Part shown: positions 1 through 7,606 of the stretch, one piece after another
How the letters are laid out: every line of letters begins with the position of its first letter
Numbering within the stretch: position 1 is the stretch's first letter
Assembly: GCF_001682855.1 (NCBI RefSeq)
Contig: NZ_MAQW01000012.1
Coordinates: 62,001 to 126,000, forward strand
Direction of reading: 5' to 3'
DNA length: 64,000 bases
Source of the DNA: Bacillus sp. FJAT-27264
GTDB taxonomy: Bacteria > Bacillota > Bacilli > Paenibacillales > Paenibacillaceae
Made by a program: the position numbers and the translations under genes
The notes under the pieces: model-generated
What the model was told of the DNA's origin: nothing
Seen by the model: the letters and a program-made list of their open reading frames with translations, nothing else
Databases searched by the model: none

Positions 1-42
1 GTATGCCTGTAACTTGAATAATTCATTTTTGAATCTGACCAT
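1..42 (-). CDS. Start of a gene cut by the left edge, possibly an aminotransferase
   Basis: On the minus strand an ATG at 42 opens a frame that stays open for 14 codons to the edge of the window (MVRFKNELFKLQAY). The pattern ELxKLxxY near the start resembles the first residues of histidinol-phosphate-type aminotransferases, but 14 residues cannot prove this. The upstream AGG is only three bases from the ATG, so the ribosome site is weak. A strong hairpin lies just upstream at 62-117. The real start could differ. Confidence 0.3.
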   Translation of the reverse strand, partial: MVRFKNELFKLQAY

Positions 43-51
43 CACCTGTTT

Positions 52-117
52 GTAAAAATACCAATCGAACAAGCGCCGGCTCACGATGTTATCACGAAAC
101 CAGCGCTTGTTCGATTG
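52..117 (-). terminator. Terminator-like hairpin after the alpha/beta hydrolase gene
   Basis: Perfect 15-bp inverted repeat CAATCGAACAAGCGC (62-76) and its complement (103-117) enclose a 26-base loop. On the minus strand it is followed by GGTATTTTTAC, a short U-rich tract. It lies about 70 bases beyond the hydrolase stop, so it can end that operon. The long loop also allows an attenuator role for the gene starting at 42. Confidence 0.5.
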
Positions 118-185
118 TTTCCATATATACATTCAAATGGAGTCTCTGTTAGAAATCCCGTTAATTGATGAAATGGAGCTGCTTG

Positions 186-1094
186 CTATTCAGGAAGCGC
201 ATTTCCTTTGTGACGAGCTGTTCGCTCTATCCCATCAGCAGTTACTTTGTACAGTTGGTGCGGCAGGTCGTGTCCCATGCCGTCAATCATCATTAGCTCG
301 GCGCCAGGGATGGAAGCAGCTGTATCCTCGCCACACGCAGGGACGAATAAGGGATCGTCCACTCCATGAATGACAAGTGCTGGTACTTTTAGGGTCGCCA
401 GCCGCGGACGACGGTCACCGGAGACAGCAATCGCAGCAATTTGTCGTCCGACACTGCCTGGGTCGTAGGCTCTCCGGACTTCCTCCAGAATAAGTGCCCG
501 GTAAGCGCCCTCTTCAAACGGATAACCGGTGCCGGCGATGCGCTTGGCAAAAGAAAGACTGTGCGCCAAAAATCCTGCTTCATCCTCAAACGGATTTGGT
601 GCCGGTTTAGTCATCAATGCCATGACTTCTTGGGAAGCTTGCGGAAGAGCGGGATTACCCGAACTAGACATAATAGAGGTGAGTGATAACAACCGTTCAG
701 GGTAATCACTGGCTACTATCTGGGCGATCATCCCCCCCATCGATCTGCCAACAATATGTGCCCGATCAATTGAAAGCGCGTCGAGCAGTCCGATAACGTC
801 TTTGGACATGTCATCCAGAGTGTATGGGATGTCAGGTCGCTTCCCCGACATAAGAGAAGTCGCAAGTGCTTCAAAATCCAGCGCCTTATAATGGCTAAAA
901 TGTGTTGAGCAGCCTACGTCGCGATTGTCAAAGCGGATGACGCGAAAGCCCCGTGCTGCCAGTATCTCACAAAACGGAACTGTCCATCGAATCATCTGGG
1001 TTCCAAGCCCGGCGATTAGAATAATAGCCTCGTCATTCTCGTTACCGAAACTATCATAGGCCAACTCAACACCGTTAACTTTTATAATGTTCAT
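186..1094 (-). CDS. Alpha/beta hydrolase
   Basis: 302-residue hydrolase of the alpha/beta fold. The nucleophile elbow GRSMGG places the catalytic Ser at about residue 118. The acid is probably the Asp in VIHGVDDP and the base the His in GMGHDLP. The oxyanion-side HG region is replaced by LIAGLG near residue 28. The substrate is unknown; such proteins are often esterases or lactonases. The ATG at 1094 was chosen because AAGGAG lies 9 bases upstream; a TTG at 1112 overlaps that site and is unlikely. It overlaps the end of the DUF2239 gene by 20 bp, so the two are translationally linked and probably share its operator-flanked promoter. Confidence 0.85.
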   Translation of the reverse strand: MNIIKVNGVELAYDSFGNENDEAIILIAGLGTQMIRWTVPFCEILAARGFRVIRFDNRDVGCSTHFSHYKALDFEALATSLMSGKRPDIPYTLDDMSKDVIGLLDALSIDRAHIVGRSMGGMIAQIVASDYPERLLSLTSIMSSSGNPALPQASQEVMALMTKPAPNPFEDEAGFLAHSLSFAKRIAGTGYPFEEGAYRALILEEVRRAYDPGSVGRQIAAIAVSGDRRPRLATLKVPALVIHGVDDPLFVPACGEDTAASIPGAELMMIDGMGHDLPHQLYKVTADGIERTARHKGNALPE

Positions 1095-1740
1095 GATTAT
1101 GTTCTCCTTCAATTAATTTGGTATTGGAAGTACTGTCCCCTTCGGGGAATGCATTAGCAGCTAATTTTTTGACATGGTTTCTGATACCAGGTGCCCAATC
1201 ATCAATGAAGTGGTTAAAACGATCCAAATCACCAGCATACAATGCCCGCAGAGCCTCTTCGTATTGATGGAAGTTTCCAGCCATAGCTGTCATAAAGTTA
1301 TATGTTGCTTCTTGTGACTCTCGGATATTACTTTGTTTTTCTCCAGCACGTCGAGCCTCATCAATGAGTTTTCGTAAGGTTACCGACGCCCCTCCAGGTT
1401 GACTCTTGAGCCATTCCCATTGCCGTGGCAATAACGTAACCTCTCCGGATACAACCCCCAGCTTAGGTCGACCAACCCGCCGTGTAGGCTGCTGATCCAC
1501 TTCCGTACTGGGTAAGTCACCAAACTGTACTCCCAATCGTTTGAGCACTTCATCTGTCTTCCCACGAAAATCAACATCTATTGGCTTCCCCGTGGAATCG
1601 TCAAATATAAGCAGCTCTGTGAGGTCTTTGTCATCCAGAGCATCCTTCACTGTAGAAACAACGTGTTGTAACGAACCACTGGCAACAACTCCGACACCCA
1701 AAAATGCCGTGCAGTAAAAGTGCGTTATGTCATTACTCAT
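1075..1740 (-). CDS. DUF2239 family protein
   Basis: 221 residues matching the DUF2239 pattern: an N-terminal alpha/beta region with FDDSTGKPIDVDFRG, then a basic GRPKLGVVSGEVTLLPRQ segment (about residues 90-107), then a helical C-terminal half with GGASVTLRKLIDEARR. The family has no established function. The GRPK motif and helical region would suit DNA binding, which is inference. It is the first gene of a two-gene operon with the hydrolase. Its promoter carries two matching half operators, so it could be an autoregulator or the target of a regulator outside the window. The SD GGAGGTCAAC sits directly before the ATG. Confidence 0.8.
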   Translation of the reverse strand: MSNDITHFYCTAFLGVGVVASGSLQHVVSTVKDALDDKDLTELLIFDDSTGKPIDVDFRGKTDEVLKRLGVQFGDLPSTEVDQQPTRRVGRPKLGVVSGEVTLLPRQWEWLKSQPGGASVTLRKLIDEARRAGEKQSNIRESQEATYNFMTAMAGNFHQYEEALRALYAGDLDRFNHFIDDWAPGIRNHVKKLAANAFPEGDSTSNTKLIEGEHNHEHYKS

Positions 1741-1764
1741 GTTGACCTCCTCTCTGATTGCCTA

Positions 1765-1810
1765 ATTATACCCGGATAAAATTAAATAATCAATATTACC
1801 CGGGTATAAT
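1765..1810 (-). promoter_or_regulatory. Promoter of the DUF2239 operon with paired operators
   Basis: On the minus strand TTGATT (1788-1793) and TATAAT (1765-1770) are separated by exactly 17 bp. The -10 is part of CCGGGTATAAT. The same 11 bases occur inverted at 1800-1810, just upstream of the -35, where they extend to the palindrome TACCCGGGTA (1797-1806). A protein bound at both copies would bracket RNA polymerase, which suggests repression. Promoter spacing and the perfect 11-bp inverted repeat are seen directly; the regulator is not known. Confidence 0.75.
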
Positions 1811-1844
1811 ATATTTTTTCGTTCCTTATGAAGGTAATAAATGC

Positions 1845-1872
1845 AAAAAAAACGCGACCTAAGAGGACCGCG
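1845..1872 (-). terminator. Rho-independent terminator downstream of the CRISPR side
   Basis: On the minus strand CGCGGTC pairs with GGTCGCG through four G-C pairs, two G-U wobbles and one more G-C pair (1853-1872), then eight Ts follow (1845-1852). It can end any minus-strand transcript coming from 1873-2870, including CRISPR read-through or a short RNA from about 2060. Confidence 0.6.
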
Positions 1873-1948
1873 CTGTTGAGGGCTATGGTTTGCTTTATGT
1901 TGCAGATGCGTTGTTTGTCGCAATACTGCCCGTTTGCCTAATGGGACG

Positions 1949-2038
1949 TTACCAGTTTAATACTTTTTTAATCGTGCTGCACTGATACATGTGAAATAGG
2001 ATGCTGTATGTGATAAAAAGCAGTAAACTTAACAGCAG
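1949..2038 (-). CDS. Possible hydrophobic micropeptide (CTG start), uncertain
   Basis: A 29-codon frame with a Leu/Phe/Ile-rich first half (LLLSLLLFITYSILF) and a basic tail with KK. GGGGAGG lies 10 bases before a CTG codon. No ATG, GTG or TTG start fits this frame; a TTG directly abutting the SD opens another frame of 26 codons. The frame ends 76 bases before the terminator at 1845-1872. It could be a type I toxin-like peptide, a leader peptide or chance. It does not match a toxin family known to me. Confidence 0.18.
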   Translation of the reverse strand: MLLSLLLFITYSILFHMYQCSTIKKVLNW

Positions 2039-2062
2039 AAATCGTCAACCTCCCCAACTAAG

Positions 2063-2244
2063 AGCAATTTTGTACCTTATATTTCTTTAATATAGGCAAA
2101 TGAGGGAATTAAGGACATTATTGTATCTTATTTTTCTAAAAAGCGCGCTAGAAGGGGGATTCTGGAAGATTTAAGGTGCAATTTTGCACTTAATCTCCAC
2201 TAACCCTTAGCTTCAGAGGATTTAAGGTACAAAAATGCTGTTAA
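2063..2244. repeat. Cluster of four related imperfect palindromes
   Basis: Four elements begin at 2063, 2109, 2171 and 2222. The clearest, 2171-2193, has arms TTAAGGTGCAA and TTGCACTTAA. The others are degenerate versions sharing TTAAGG or CCTTA and a central TTTTGT or ACAAAA. Spacing is 46, 62 and 51 bases. No gene was found in 1873-2396 apart from the doubtful micropeptide; these elements fill most of the second half. Confidence 0.45.
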
Positions 2245-2396
2245 TTACACTTCGATCTCTCTTATACAAGCTCTCTTTTTTCTTGGCTAAGTTTGTTTTT
2301 TAATGCGTTCTGTATAGTTGTTTATGGGGCAAGTATGAAAGTAGTTGAACCCCGGTAGAGCAACACAATGAGTGGAGATGCATCTGCATCCTAATC

Positions 2397-2821
2397 ATTT
2401 CAATCGTTGCTCCCACGCAGGGAGCGACGGAGTCAGACTCAGCAAATGCGCAAATCCTGACGATTTCAATCCACGCTCCCGCGTAGGGAGCGACATCGAC
2501 GCTAAATACATTCAGACAAAGGAGCAGAAATTTCAATCCACGCTCCCCCGTAGGGAGCGACGATGTCGTAGCGTACTACCAAGCAGAGCAGGAGAGATTT
2601 CAATCCACGCTCCCGCGTAAGGAGCGACAAGATGCAAACACAAAAGAATGCCATCTGGAATATTTCAATCCACGCTCCCGCGTAAGGAGCGACTAAATCA
2701 TATTTAGATTCATACCTTAATAACGATTTCAATCCACGCTCCCGCGTAAGGAGCGACAATACCGTCTGGAAATAATTTGTATGCTGGAGATTTCAATCCA
2801 CGCTCCCGCGTAAGGAGCGAC
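2397..2821 (-). CRISPR. Type I-C CRISPR array, 7 repeats and 6 spacers
   Basis: 32-bp repeats start at 2397, 2463, 2530, 2597, 2662, 2726 and 2790. Spacers are 34, 35, 35, 33, 32 and 32 bp. Read on the minus strand the repeat begins GTCGCTCC and ends GTGGATTGAAAT, the type I-C form whose 3' end gives the crRNA handle. Orientation is supported by the degenerate repeat at 2397-2428, the trailer end, and by the leader on the other side. Repeats 4-7 read TAAGGAG on the plus strand, repeats 1-3 read AGGGAG. A worn partial repeat may exist at 2351-2364. No cas gene lies in this window, so interference would need cas genes elsewhere. Confidence 0.93.
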
Positions 2822-2990
2822 AGCGAATAAACACTTAAATAGAGCATAATCTCTTTTGGAACATCTCTAAAATTACTTTAATACGCAAAACTCATAGCGT
2901 CAATTACTTTAGAGACAATATTTTATACATAAAATGTAATATTTCTGGTGCGAATCCCCCAGGGATTTCATGTGAGCTTGGGGTTCGCAC
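2822..2990 (-). promoter_or_regulatory. CRISPR leader with promoter and conserved-looking stem-loop
   Basis: AT-rich segment directly upstream of the leader-end repeat. On the minus strand TTGACG (2898-2903) and TAAAGT (2875-2880) are 17 bp apart, placing a start about 47 bases before the first repeat. Farther upstream, GTGCGAATCCCC (from 2949) pairs with GGGGTTCGCAC (2980-2990) around a 20-base loop. I recall a similar GTGCGAACC stem in leaders of other Bacillota I-C arrays, but cannot check it here. Confidence 0.6.
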
Positions 2991-2992
2991 TG

Positions 2993-3021
2993 CAAAAAGA
3001 CCGGAGGCATCCCTCCGATCT
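2993..3021 (-). terminator. Terminator of the phosphodiester glycosidase gene
   Basis: AGACCGGAGG (2998-3007) pairs with CCTCCGATCT (3012-3021) with one mismatch and a 4-base loop; on the minus strand it runs into TTTTTGC. It separates the 3070 gene from the CRISPR leader. Confidence 0.75.
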
Positions 3022-3069
3022 CTTGTCACACCCCATGCGGGAGCGTAATCTAATATTCTTGTAACCCTA

Positions 3070-4188
3070 CTATTTTGTCCGCTTCTTCGCCGCGTCGATT
3101 TTGGAAGGGTCCAGACCTTTCCAGATATTCGGAATATCTACCTGATCCGGATGATCAAAGACCAGAAACGCGGTCGGCAGATAACGTTCACCGTACTGCG
3201 AAGAAGGTTTGTTGATAATCTCGTTGTCCTTGACGAGAACTGTCGAGGACCCGCCATCCAGATTCGCTGCGATTACGGCACCGTGCTTGAGCATGATTTG
3301 CTGTACATCGTAAAGGTTCGCGCCTAAACTGTAGCTTGGTTGTCTGCCGTCAATTACCACGAAGATGATAGCGCCGTCTTCACGCTGACCCATAGCGGTT
3401 CTGGGCGCAATCCCCCAGCCATCGGCTGCGTTCTTGACCAGCCCCTTGCCATTGACAATGATACGTGGCTGGAACGATACGGCCTCCTGAACCCCCATTT
3501 TACTGAGTTCATCCAGTGTGTAGTTCCCCGCGATCATCTTACCTTGCTTATCGAGGCCCACGATCTGCGTTGATTTCTTCCCACCAAGCCCGTTGTAATA
3601 GAGCTTTCCTTGGGAGATGACGATGCCGATCGGCTTGAAGCCATTCCCGCTCCAGTTCGGATCGGCGAATCCTCCGCCATTTACTCCGGCGATCGCCCCG
3701 AGTCGCTTCACCATACTGGTGACCTTTTCCCCGGAGCCAGTTTTGTTCGGAATGCCTAACCGGATCTTTGTCGGATCATTGACGATCATGACATATCCGG
3801 AGTAGCCGGTACCGGAGACAGGCTCGATCTCCACCAGCTGCTTCTCTTTCACATCCGGTGGAGGTGTATGGATCGCATGGGTATCTTTCTCATCACCCAT
3901 ATTCTCGAATTGTTTGGTGTACTCGGCTACACGTGCCTTCAATTCTTCCTCACCAATAATATATTGGGCCCACTGCCGATGTTGGGTGGTGATCAGCGTA
4001 TCCGCGATCGTATAGCGTAGATTTTTGGCCGACGGTGCAAAATACAGCCAGCCTCCTCCGGCAAGGAGCAGAATTAACAAGAACAGCAATACCCTGGACA
4101 GTTTACGAAAAAAGCTCTTTTTCTTGCGCTTCTTGACCGGCTTCTTCTTGCGCATGGTCGAGCGCTCCGGTAATGATGATGATTTCAC
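3070..4188 (-). CDS. Phosphodiester glycosidase family (NAGPA/DUF2233) membrane-anchored protein
   Basis: 372 residues. A very basic cytoplasmic tail (KKKPVKKRKKK) precedes one membrane anchor (about residues 30-50), so the catalytic part faces outside. The C-terminal half carries the NAGPA/DUF2233 landmarks: GVNGGGF, PRTAMG, VVIDGRQPSYS and NLDGGSSTVLV. Family members cleave phosphodiester-linked sugars or act in cell-surface polysaccharide metabolism; the exact substrate is not known. The GTG at 4188 has GGGAGG 10 bases upstream; the internal ATG at 4155 (MRKKK) has a GGAG and cannot be excluded. It is monocistronic, bounded by a clear terminator. Confidence 0.85.
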   Translation of the reverse strand: MKSSSLPERSTMRKKKPVKKRKKKSFFRKLSRVLLFLLILLLAGGGWLYFAPSAKNLRYTIADTLITTQHRQWAQYIIGEEELKARVAEYTKQFENMGDEKDTHAIHTPPPDVKEKQLVEIEPVSGTGYSGYVMIVNDPTKIRLGIPNKTGSGEKVTSMVKRLGAIAGVNGGGFADPNWSGNGFKPIGIVISQGKLYYNGLGGKKSTQIVGLDKQGKMIAGNYTLDELSKMGVQEAVSFQPRIIVNGKGLVKNAADGWGIAPRTAMGQREDGAIIFVVIDGRQPSYSLGANLYDVQQIMLKHGAVIAANLDGGSSTVLVKDNEIINKPSSQYGERYLPTAFLVFDHPDQVDIPNIWKGLDPSKIDAAKKRTK

Positions 4189-4332
4189 TCTTTTCTTTCC
4201 TCCCTGATTCTTGCCACGAATAAAAAGAATACATTACGTATCTTTTAATCATAGACGAAAATGAGAGAGTAAAGGTTTCAATTTCTTCAATTTTTAGAGC
4301 CTCTTCGACTTCATATAACAACCTATTAAACA

Positions 4333-4947
4333 TTATTTGTCGGAAAATATTGGTGGATCAGTGTGAAGCGCCTCGTCAGGCAGGGTATGCCGCCATGCTG
4401 TAAAGATAACATGGAACCCTGCACGCGTAGGAGCACACAGGAAGGGCCCAGCCTGCTTACCTGTCAAATGCGGGAAGCGAGCGACGCGGATCGTTCGCCA
4501 CGGATGGTGCTCCGTCCGGGCGCGAATGATTACCGCATCATTGAACCGTGAAGCACGGATTGTAACGGTCTCCCCCGCCCATTCTGCTACCGGCGATAGT
4601 GACCAGTCGGAGTAATCGTCGGTAACGACGGCACCGATGTGGGGAACCCCGTCATTAAGCTCAATACCTGCTTTGATCCACTGCGCCTTGCTATGCCAGA
4701 GCATCAGCCCCGCCTGATCGTATAGCTCGGTGAAGCTGTCTAGCCGAAAGGTTATCTCGACACCCTGATCGTCCTCCCAGGGAGCCAGAAGCGCATGGCC
4801 ATTGTCATGCTGGAATTCATAGAATGTTTTCTCCCAATAATCGCTACCTTCCACTGCCTCAACATTGAGAGTGTCAGCTTCTATATTTACCGATTTAGGT
4901 GGAACCGTCCAGGTTCCGCTGTTCCATGGAATATTGTTTACATTCAT
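4333..4947 (-). CDS. DUF1349 family protein (concanavalin A-like fold)
   Basis: 204 residues of the DUF1349 family, which has a lectin/glucanase-like jelly-roll fold. Typical features are the FYEFQHDNGHALL start, DQAGLMLWHSKAQWIKAGIE in the middle, and a C-terminal GPFLCAPTRAGFHVIF strand. No signal peptide is present, so it is probably cytoplasmic. No enzyme activity is established for the family. It lies between the TPM gene and the glycosidase gene on the same strand, 28 bp after the former, so it may be in its operon. A short GGCGGAAG lies before the ATG. Confidence 0.8.
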   Translation of the reverse strand: MNVNNIPWNSGTWTVPPKSVNIEADTLNVEAVEGSDYWEKTFYEFQHDNGHALLAPWEDDQGVEITFRLDSFTELYDQAGLMLWHSKAQWIKAGIELNDGVPHIGAVVTDDYSDWSLSPVAEWAGETVTIRASRFNDAVIIRARTEHHPWRTIRVARFPHLTGKQAGPFLCAPTRAGFHVIFTAWRHTLPDEALHTDPPIFSDK

Positions 4948-4975
4948 TATACTTCCGCCTCTCTAAGGATCTGCT

Positions 4976-6391
4976 CTAATGCCGCCCTACGCCGCCACCG
5001 CTACTTGCACCGCCGCCGCCGGAAGAACCTCCTCCAGAACTGCTTTGTCTACCCGATCCGCCGCCACTACTGGAACCACCGCCACCGCTATTTCCCGAAG
5101 AACTACCTCCAGAGGAACGACGTCCAGCACCACCTCCACTGGATGAACCGCCACCGCCCCAATTGCTGCCCCCAGAGGAACGACGCCCGCTGGAAGAGCT
5201 GCCACTCGAAGAGGAGGAACGATGATGACGATAGTCATCCCTGTCCCAACGGTTATACTGACGTTTATTGCGCCAGCTGTTGGGATTATATCGTACACCA
5301 TACTTCGAGAGATTCCGGCTTCGCCGCCAGGAAGAAAAGATGAAAAGTCCTATGATTCCCAAAAAGACTTTAAACATGCCAGAAGTCACACCAGAATCAC
5401 CTGATTTCTCACTGGTACCGTCAGCTTGGGTGGCAGATGCCGGAGTTGCTCCCTTATCACCGACTACCGTATTTGGCGCGGCCTCCGCTCTAGACAGGAA
5501 GAAATTATAGAAAGCGTTCGCTGTTGCTGTGGCTCCACCCGCATAATCCTTTTTGGCAAAGGAAGGCTCTAGGGCACTATTCAAAATGCCTTTGATTATT
5601 TCACTGGTGAGCACTTGGTCCACATCTTTACCCTGCAGCACGTGGTAGTTATCTCCCCCAATGTCCAGCACGAGCATCGTATCCTTCGATCCCGCTCCTA
5701 CCGATGCGAACTTCATATACGTGTAATCCTGTAAGGTCTTGCCGCCTGTGTTCTTGACTGTGACGACATAAATCCCGTTCCCGGTAGTGTCCTTATACCT
5801 GTTGCTGGACTGATTGAGGTAATCCTTCGTGACTTGCTTGAACACCCCGGCATTGTCCGAAACATAGGTTTTGTTGCCTACATTTTCAGTCCAAGTACCG
5901 CCCAAAGCTTGAATGAAAGACCCGTATGTTTTATAGACACCGTTGCTATAATTCTTGGCTGCAAAATCAGGCTCCAGCTGCCGGGACAGAATCTCCGAAA
6001 TCTTGCTATCCGGTAACGTATTCACAATCCCCTTGCCCTGCACCGCCCAGTAATCATCATCCTTGATGGAAAGGAGCAGCAGCACCCCATTGTTCTTCTC
6101 CTTGGAGCCGATGCCCCATTTGTTGAACAAGGATGTAGCATACTCCTTGATCGGCATCCCCTTGGTAGAATCAACGGTCACCACCACGACCTGCGCTTCA
6201 TTTTTCCTATGTAACTTAATTCCGTAATTCACCATATAATTCTCGGTCTTGTCATTCAACACATTGGCAAAATCATTCACGTAGAATGCTCCGGTATGCT
6301 CTGGCAATGTACCCTTGGCGAAGCTTAGACCGGGAAATAGCATCGTAAGTATAATGGCAATCCAAGCGATTTTTAGTGATTTATGTTTCAT
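4976..6391 (-). CDS. Tandem TPM-domain protein with Gly/Ser-rich tail
   Basis: 471 residues. Signal peptide (about residues 1-25), then two TPM domains (about 35-165 and 180-300): the first begins FYVNDFANVLNDKTENYM, the second YVSDNAGVFKQVTKDYLN; each ends in a YxxGVYKTYGSFI- or YAGGATATANAF-like helix. One transmembrane segment (about 340-358) follows, then a low-complexity tail rich in Ser, Gly and Arg ending SSGGGVGRH, like the tails of YgcG-family proteins. TPM domains occur in photosystem repair phosphatases of plants and in bacterial membrane proteins of unclear role. Two domains in one chain is unusual. GGAGGTG 8 bases before the ATG fixes the start. Confidence 0.85.
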   Translation of the reverse strand: MKHKSLKIAWIAIILTMLFPGLSFAKGTLPEHTGAFYVNDFANVLNDKTENYMVNYGIKLHRKNEAQVVVVTVDSTKGMPIKEYATSLFNKWGIGSKEKNNGVLLLLSIKDDDYWAVQGKGIVNTLPDSKISEILSRQLEPDFAAKNYSNGVYKTYGSFIQALGGTWTENVGNKTYVSDNAGVFKQVTKDYLNQSSNRYKDTTGNGIYVVTVKNTGGKTLQDYTYMKFASVGAGSKDTMLVLDIGGDNYHVLQGKDVDQVLTSEIIKGILNSALEPSFAKKDYAGGATATANAFYNFFLSRAEAAPNTVVGDKGATPASATQADGTSEKSGDSGVTSGMFKVFLGIIGLFIFSSWRRSRNLSKYGVRYNPNSWRNKRQYNRWDRDDYRHHRSSSSSGSSSSGRRSSGGSNWGGGGSSSGGGAGRRSSGGSSSGNSGGGGSSSGGGSGRQSSSGGGSSGGGGASSGGGVGRH

Positions 6392-6545
6392 AAGTGCACC
6401 TCCTGTATGTTTCTATTCTCTTTATCGGATACGGTGAGCTCTGGGAATAGTTTCGCCTGATTAACGAAGCTTACGTTTAGAAATTCTACAAAGGTTTCCA
6501 GCTATCCTTCATTCGGGCAGCACTTCCTACTCTATAGTGGCATCA

Positions 6546-6589
6546 CAAAGAACGGCAGGCAATCCGCTCGTAGGATGCCTGCCGTTCGC
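6546..6589 (-). terminator. Terminator of cysK
   Basis: AACGGCAGGCAATCC (6551-6565) pairs with GGATGCCTGCCGTT (6573-6586); on the minus strand CTTTG follows. It lies 35 bases past the cysK stop. The rest of 6392-6545 shows no gene. Confidence 0.75.
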
Positions 6590-6620
6590 TAATAATTAAT
6601 GAATTATATCTAAAAAAGAA

Positions 6621-7559
6621 TTACTCTCCGTAGTTAAACAGGGGCGTAGACAGATAACGTTCCCCAGTGTCCGGCAAAATCGTTACGATTGTTTTCCCCT
6701 TAAACTCCGGACGTTTGGATAGCTCTGCTGCCGCGTATACCGCCGCACCTGAGGAGATACCGACCAGCAGTCCTTCTGTTCTGGCCAGCGCCCTTGCAGT
6801 AGCAAAGGCATCATCGCTTTTCACCTGAAGAATTTCATCTACAAACTCTGGACGATAGTTATCGGGGATGAAGTTGGCACCGATTCCTTGGATGCGATGA
6901 CCGCCGGGAGCGCCGCCGGAAAGAACCGGAGAATCATACGGCTCAAGAGCAACGATATGTACGTCTGGATTGCGCTCCTTCAATAACTGGCCCACACCAG
7001 AAACCGTTCCGCCGGTACCAACCCCGGCAATAAAAACATCCACCTGTCCATCGGTGTCCCGCCAGATTTCTTCAGCTGTTGTCGTCCGATGAATCTGCCG
7101 ATTTGCCGGATTACTGAACTGCTGCGGAATGAACGCGCCAGGCGTCCTTTCGGCTAGCTGCTCCGCTCTTCTGACAGCACCGCTCATGCCCTCCGCACCT
7201 GAAGTCAGCACGATCTCGGCGCCAAGGGCAAGCATGAGCTTGCGGCGTTCAACACTGAATGTCTCGGGAAGCACAATAATCAGCCTGTATCCCAGACTGG
7301 AGGCCGCAAAGGCCAGCCCGATCCCTGTATTCCCGCTCGTAGGCTCAATAATGACAGAATCCTTGTTAATATAGCCTTTTTCCTCGGCATCCTTGATCAT
7401 GGCATAACCAGTTCGATCCTTCACGCTGCCCGCAGGATTAAAGTATTCGAGTTTGGCCAAGATTCTTGCCTCTAAATTCTGACTGGCACTGTATCTGGAG
7501 ATCTCAAGTAGCGGGGTGTTCCCGATAAGCTCGGTTAAGCTTTGATAGATATTACCCAT
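6621..7559 (-). CDS. cysK: Cysteine synthase A (O-acetylserine sulfhydrylase)
   Basis: 312 residues, the normal length for CysK. It makes L-cysteine from O-acetylserine and sulfide with pyridoxal phosphate. Lys47 in NPAGSVKDR forms the Schiff base; PTSGNTG (about 73-79) binds the substrate carboxylate; GVGTGGT binds the cofactor phosphate; the C-terminal GISSGAAVYAA and PDTGERYLST motifs are typical. The ATG at 7559 was chosen because AGGAG lies 7 bases upstream and homology begins at IYQSLTELIGNTPL; a longer frame to 7634 lacks a ribosome site and overlaps the promoter. It has its own promoter and terminator. Confidence 0.95.
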   Translation of the reverse strand: MGNIYQSLTELIGNTPLLEISRYSASQNLEARILAKLEYFNPAGSVKDRTGYAMIKDAEEKGYINKDSVIIEPTSGNTGIGLAFAASSLGYRLIIVLPETFSVERRKLMLALGAEIVLTSGAEGMSGAVRRAEQLAERTPGAFIPQQFSNPANRQIHRTTTAEEIWRDTDGQVDVFIAGVGTGGTVSGVGQLLKERNPDVHIVALEPYDSPVLSGGAPGGHRIQGIGANFIPDNYRPEFVDEILQVKSDDAFATARALARTEGLLVGISSGAAVYAAAELSKRPEFKGKTIVTILPDTGERYLSTPLFNYGE

Positions 7560-7606
7560 ATTCCCACTCCTATTATCAATTTTTCCCATCTGATTACTAT
7601 GTATTA

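Noticed and set aside
2300..2759. ORFs in the CRISPR array with repeated VAPYAGAWIEI peptides
   Set aside because: They are translations of the 32-bp repeat across the spacers and not genes.
2822..4188. cas genes beside the CRISPR array
   Set aside because: The gene next to the leader is a phosphodiester glycosidase with its own terminator; no Cas5, Cas8, Cas7, Cas4, Cas1, Cas2 or Cas3 motif was seen anywhere in the window.
4103..4333. 76-codon minus-strand ORF overlapping the start of the glycosidase gene
   Set aside because: Overlaps the better supported gene by 86 bp, has no SD, and the protein shows no family likeness.
4795..5343. 182-codon plus-strand ORF and other frames opposite the TPM gene
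   Set aside because: They come from the Gly/Ser-rich coding region read in other frames; the TPM gene has signal peptide, TPM domains and SD.
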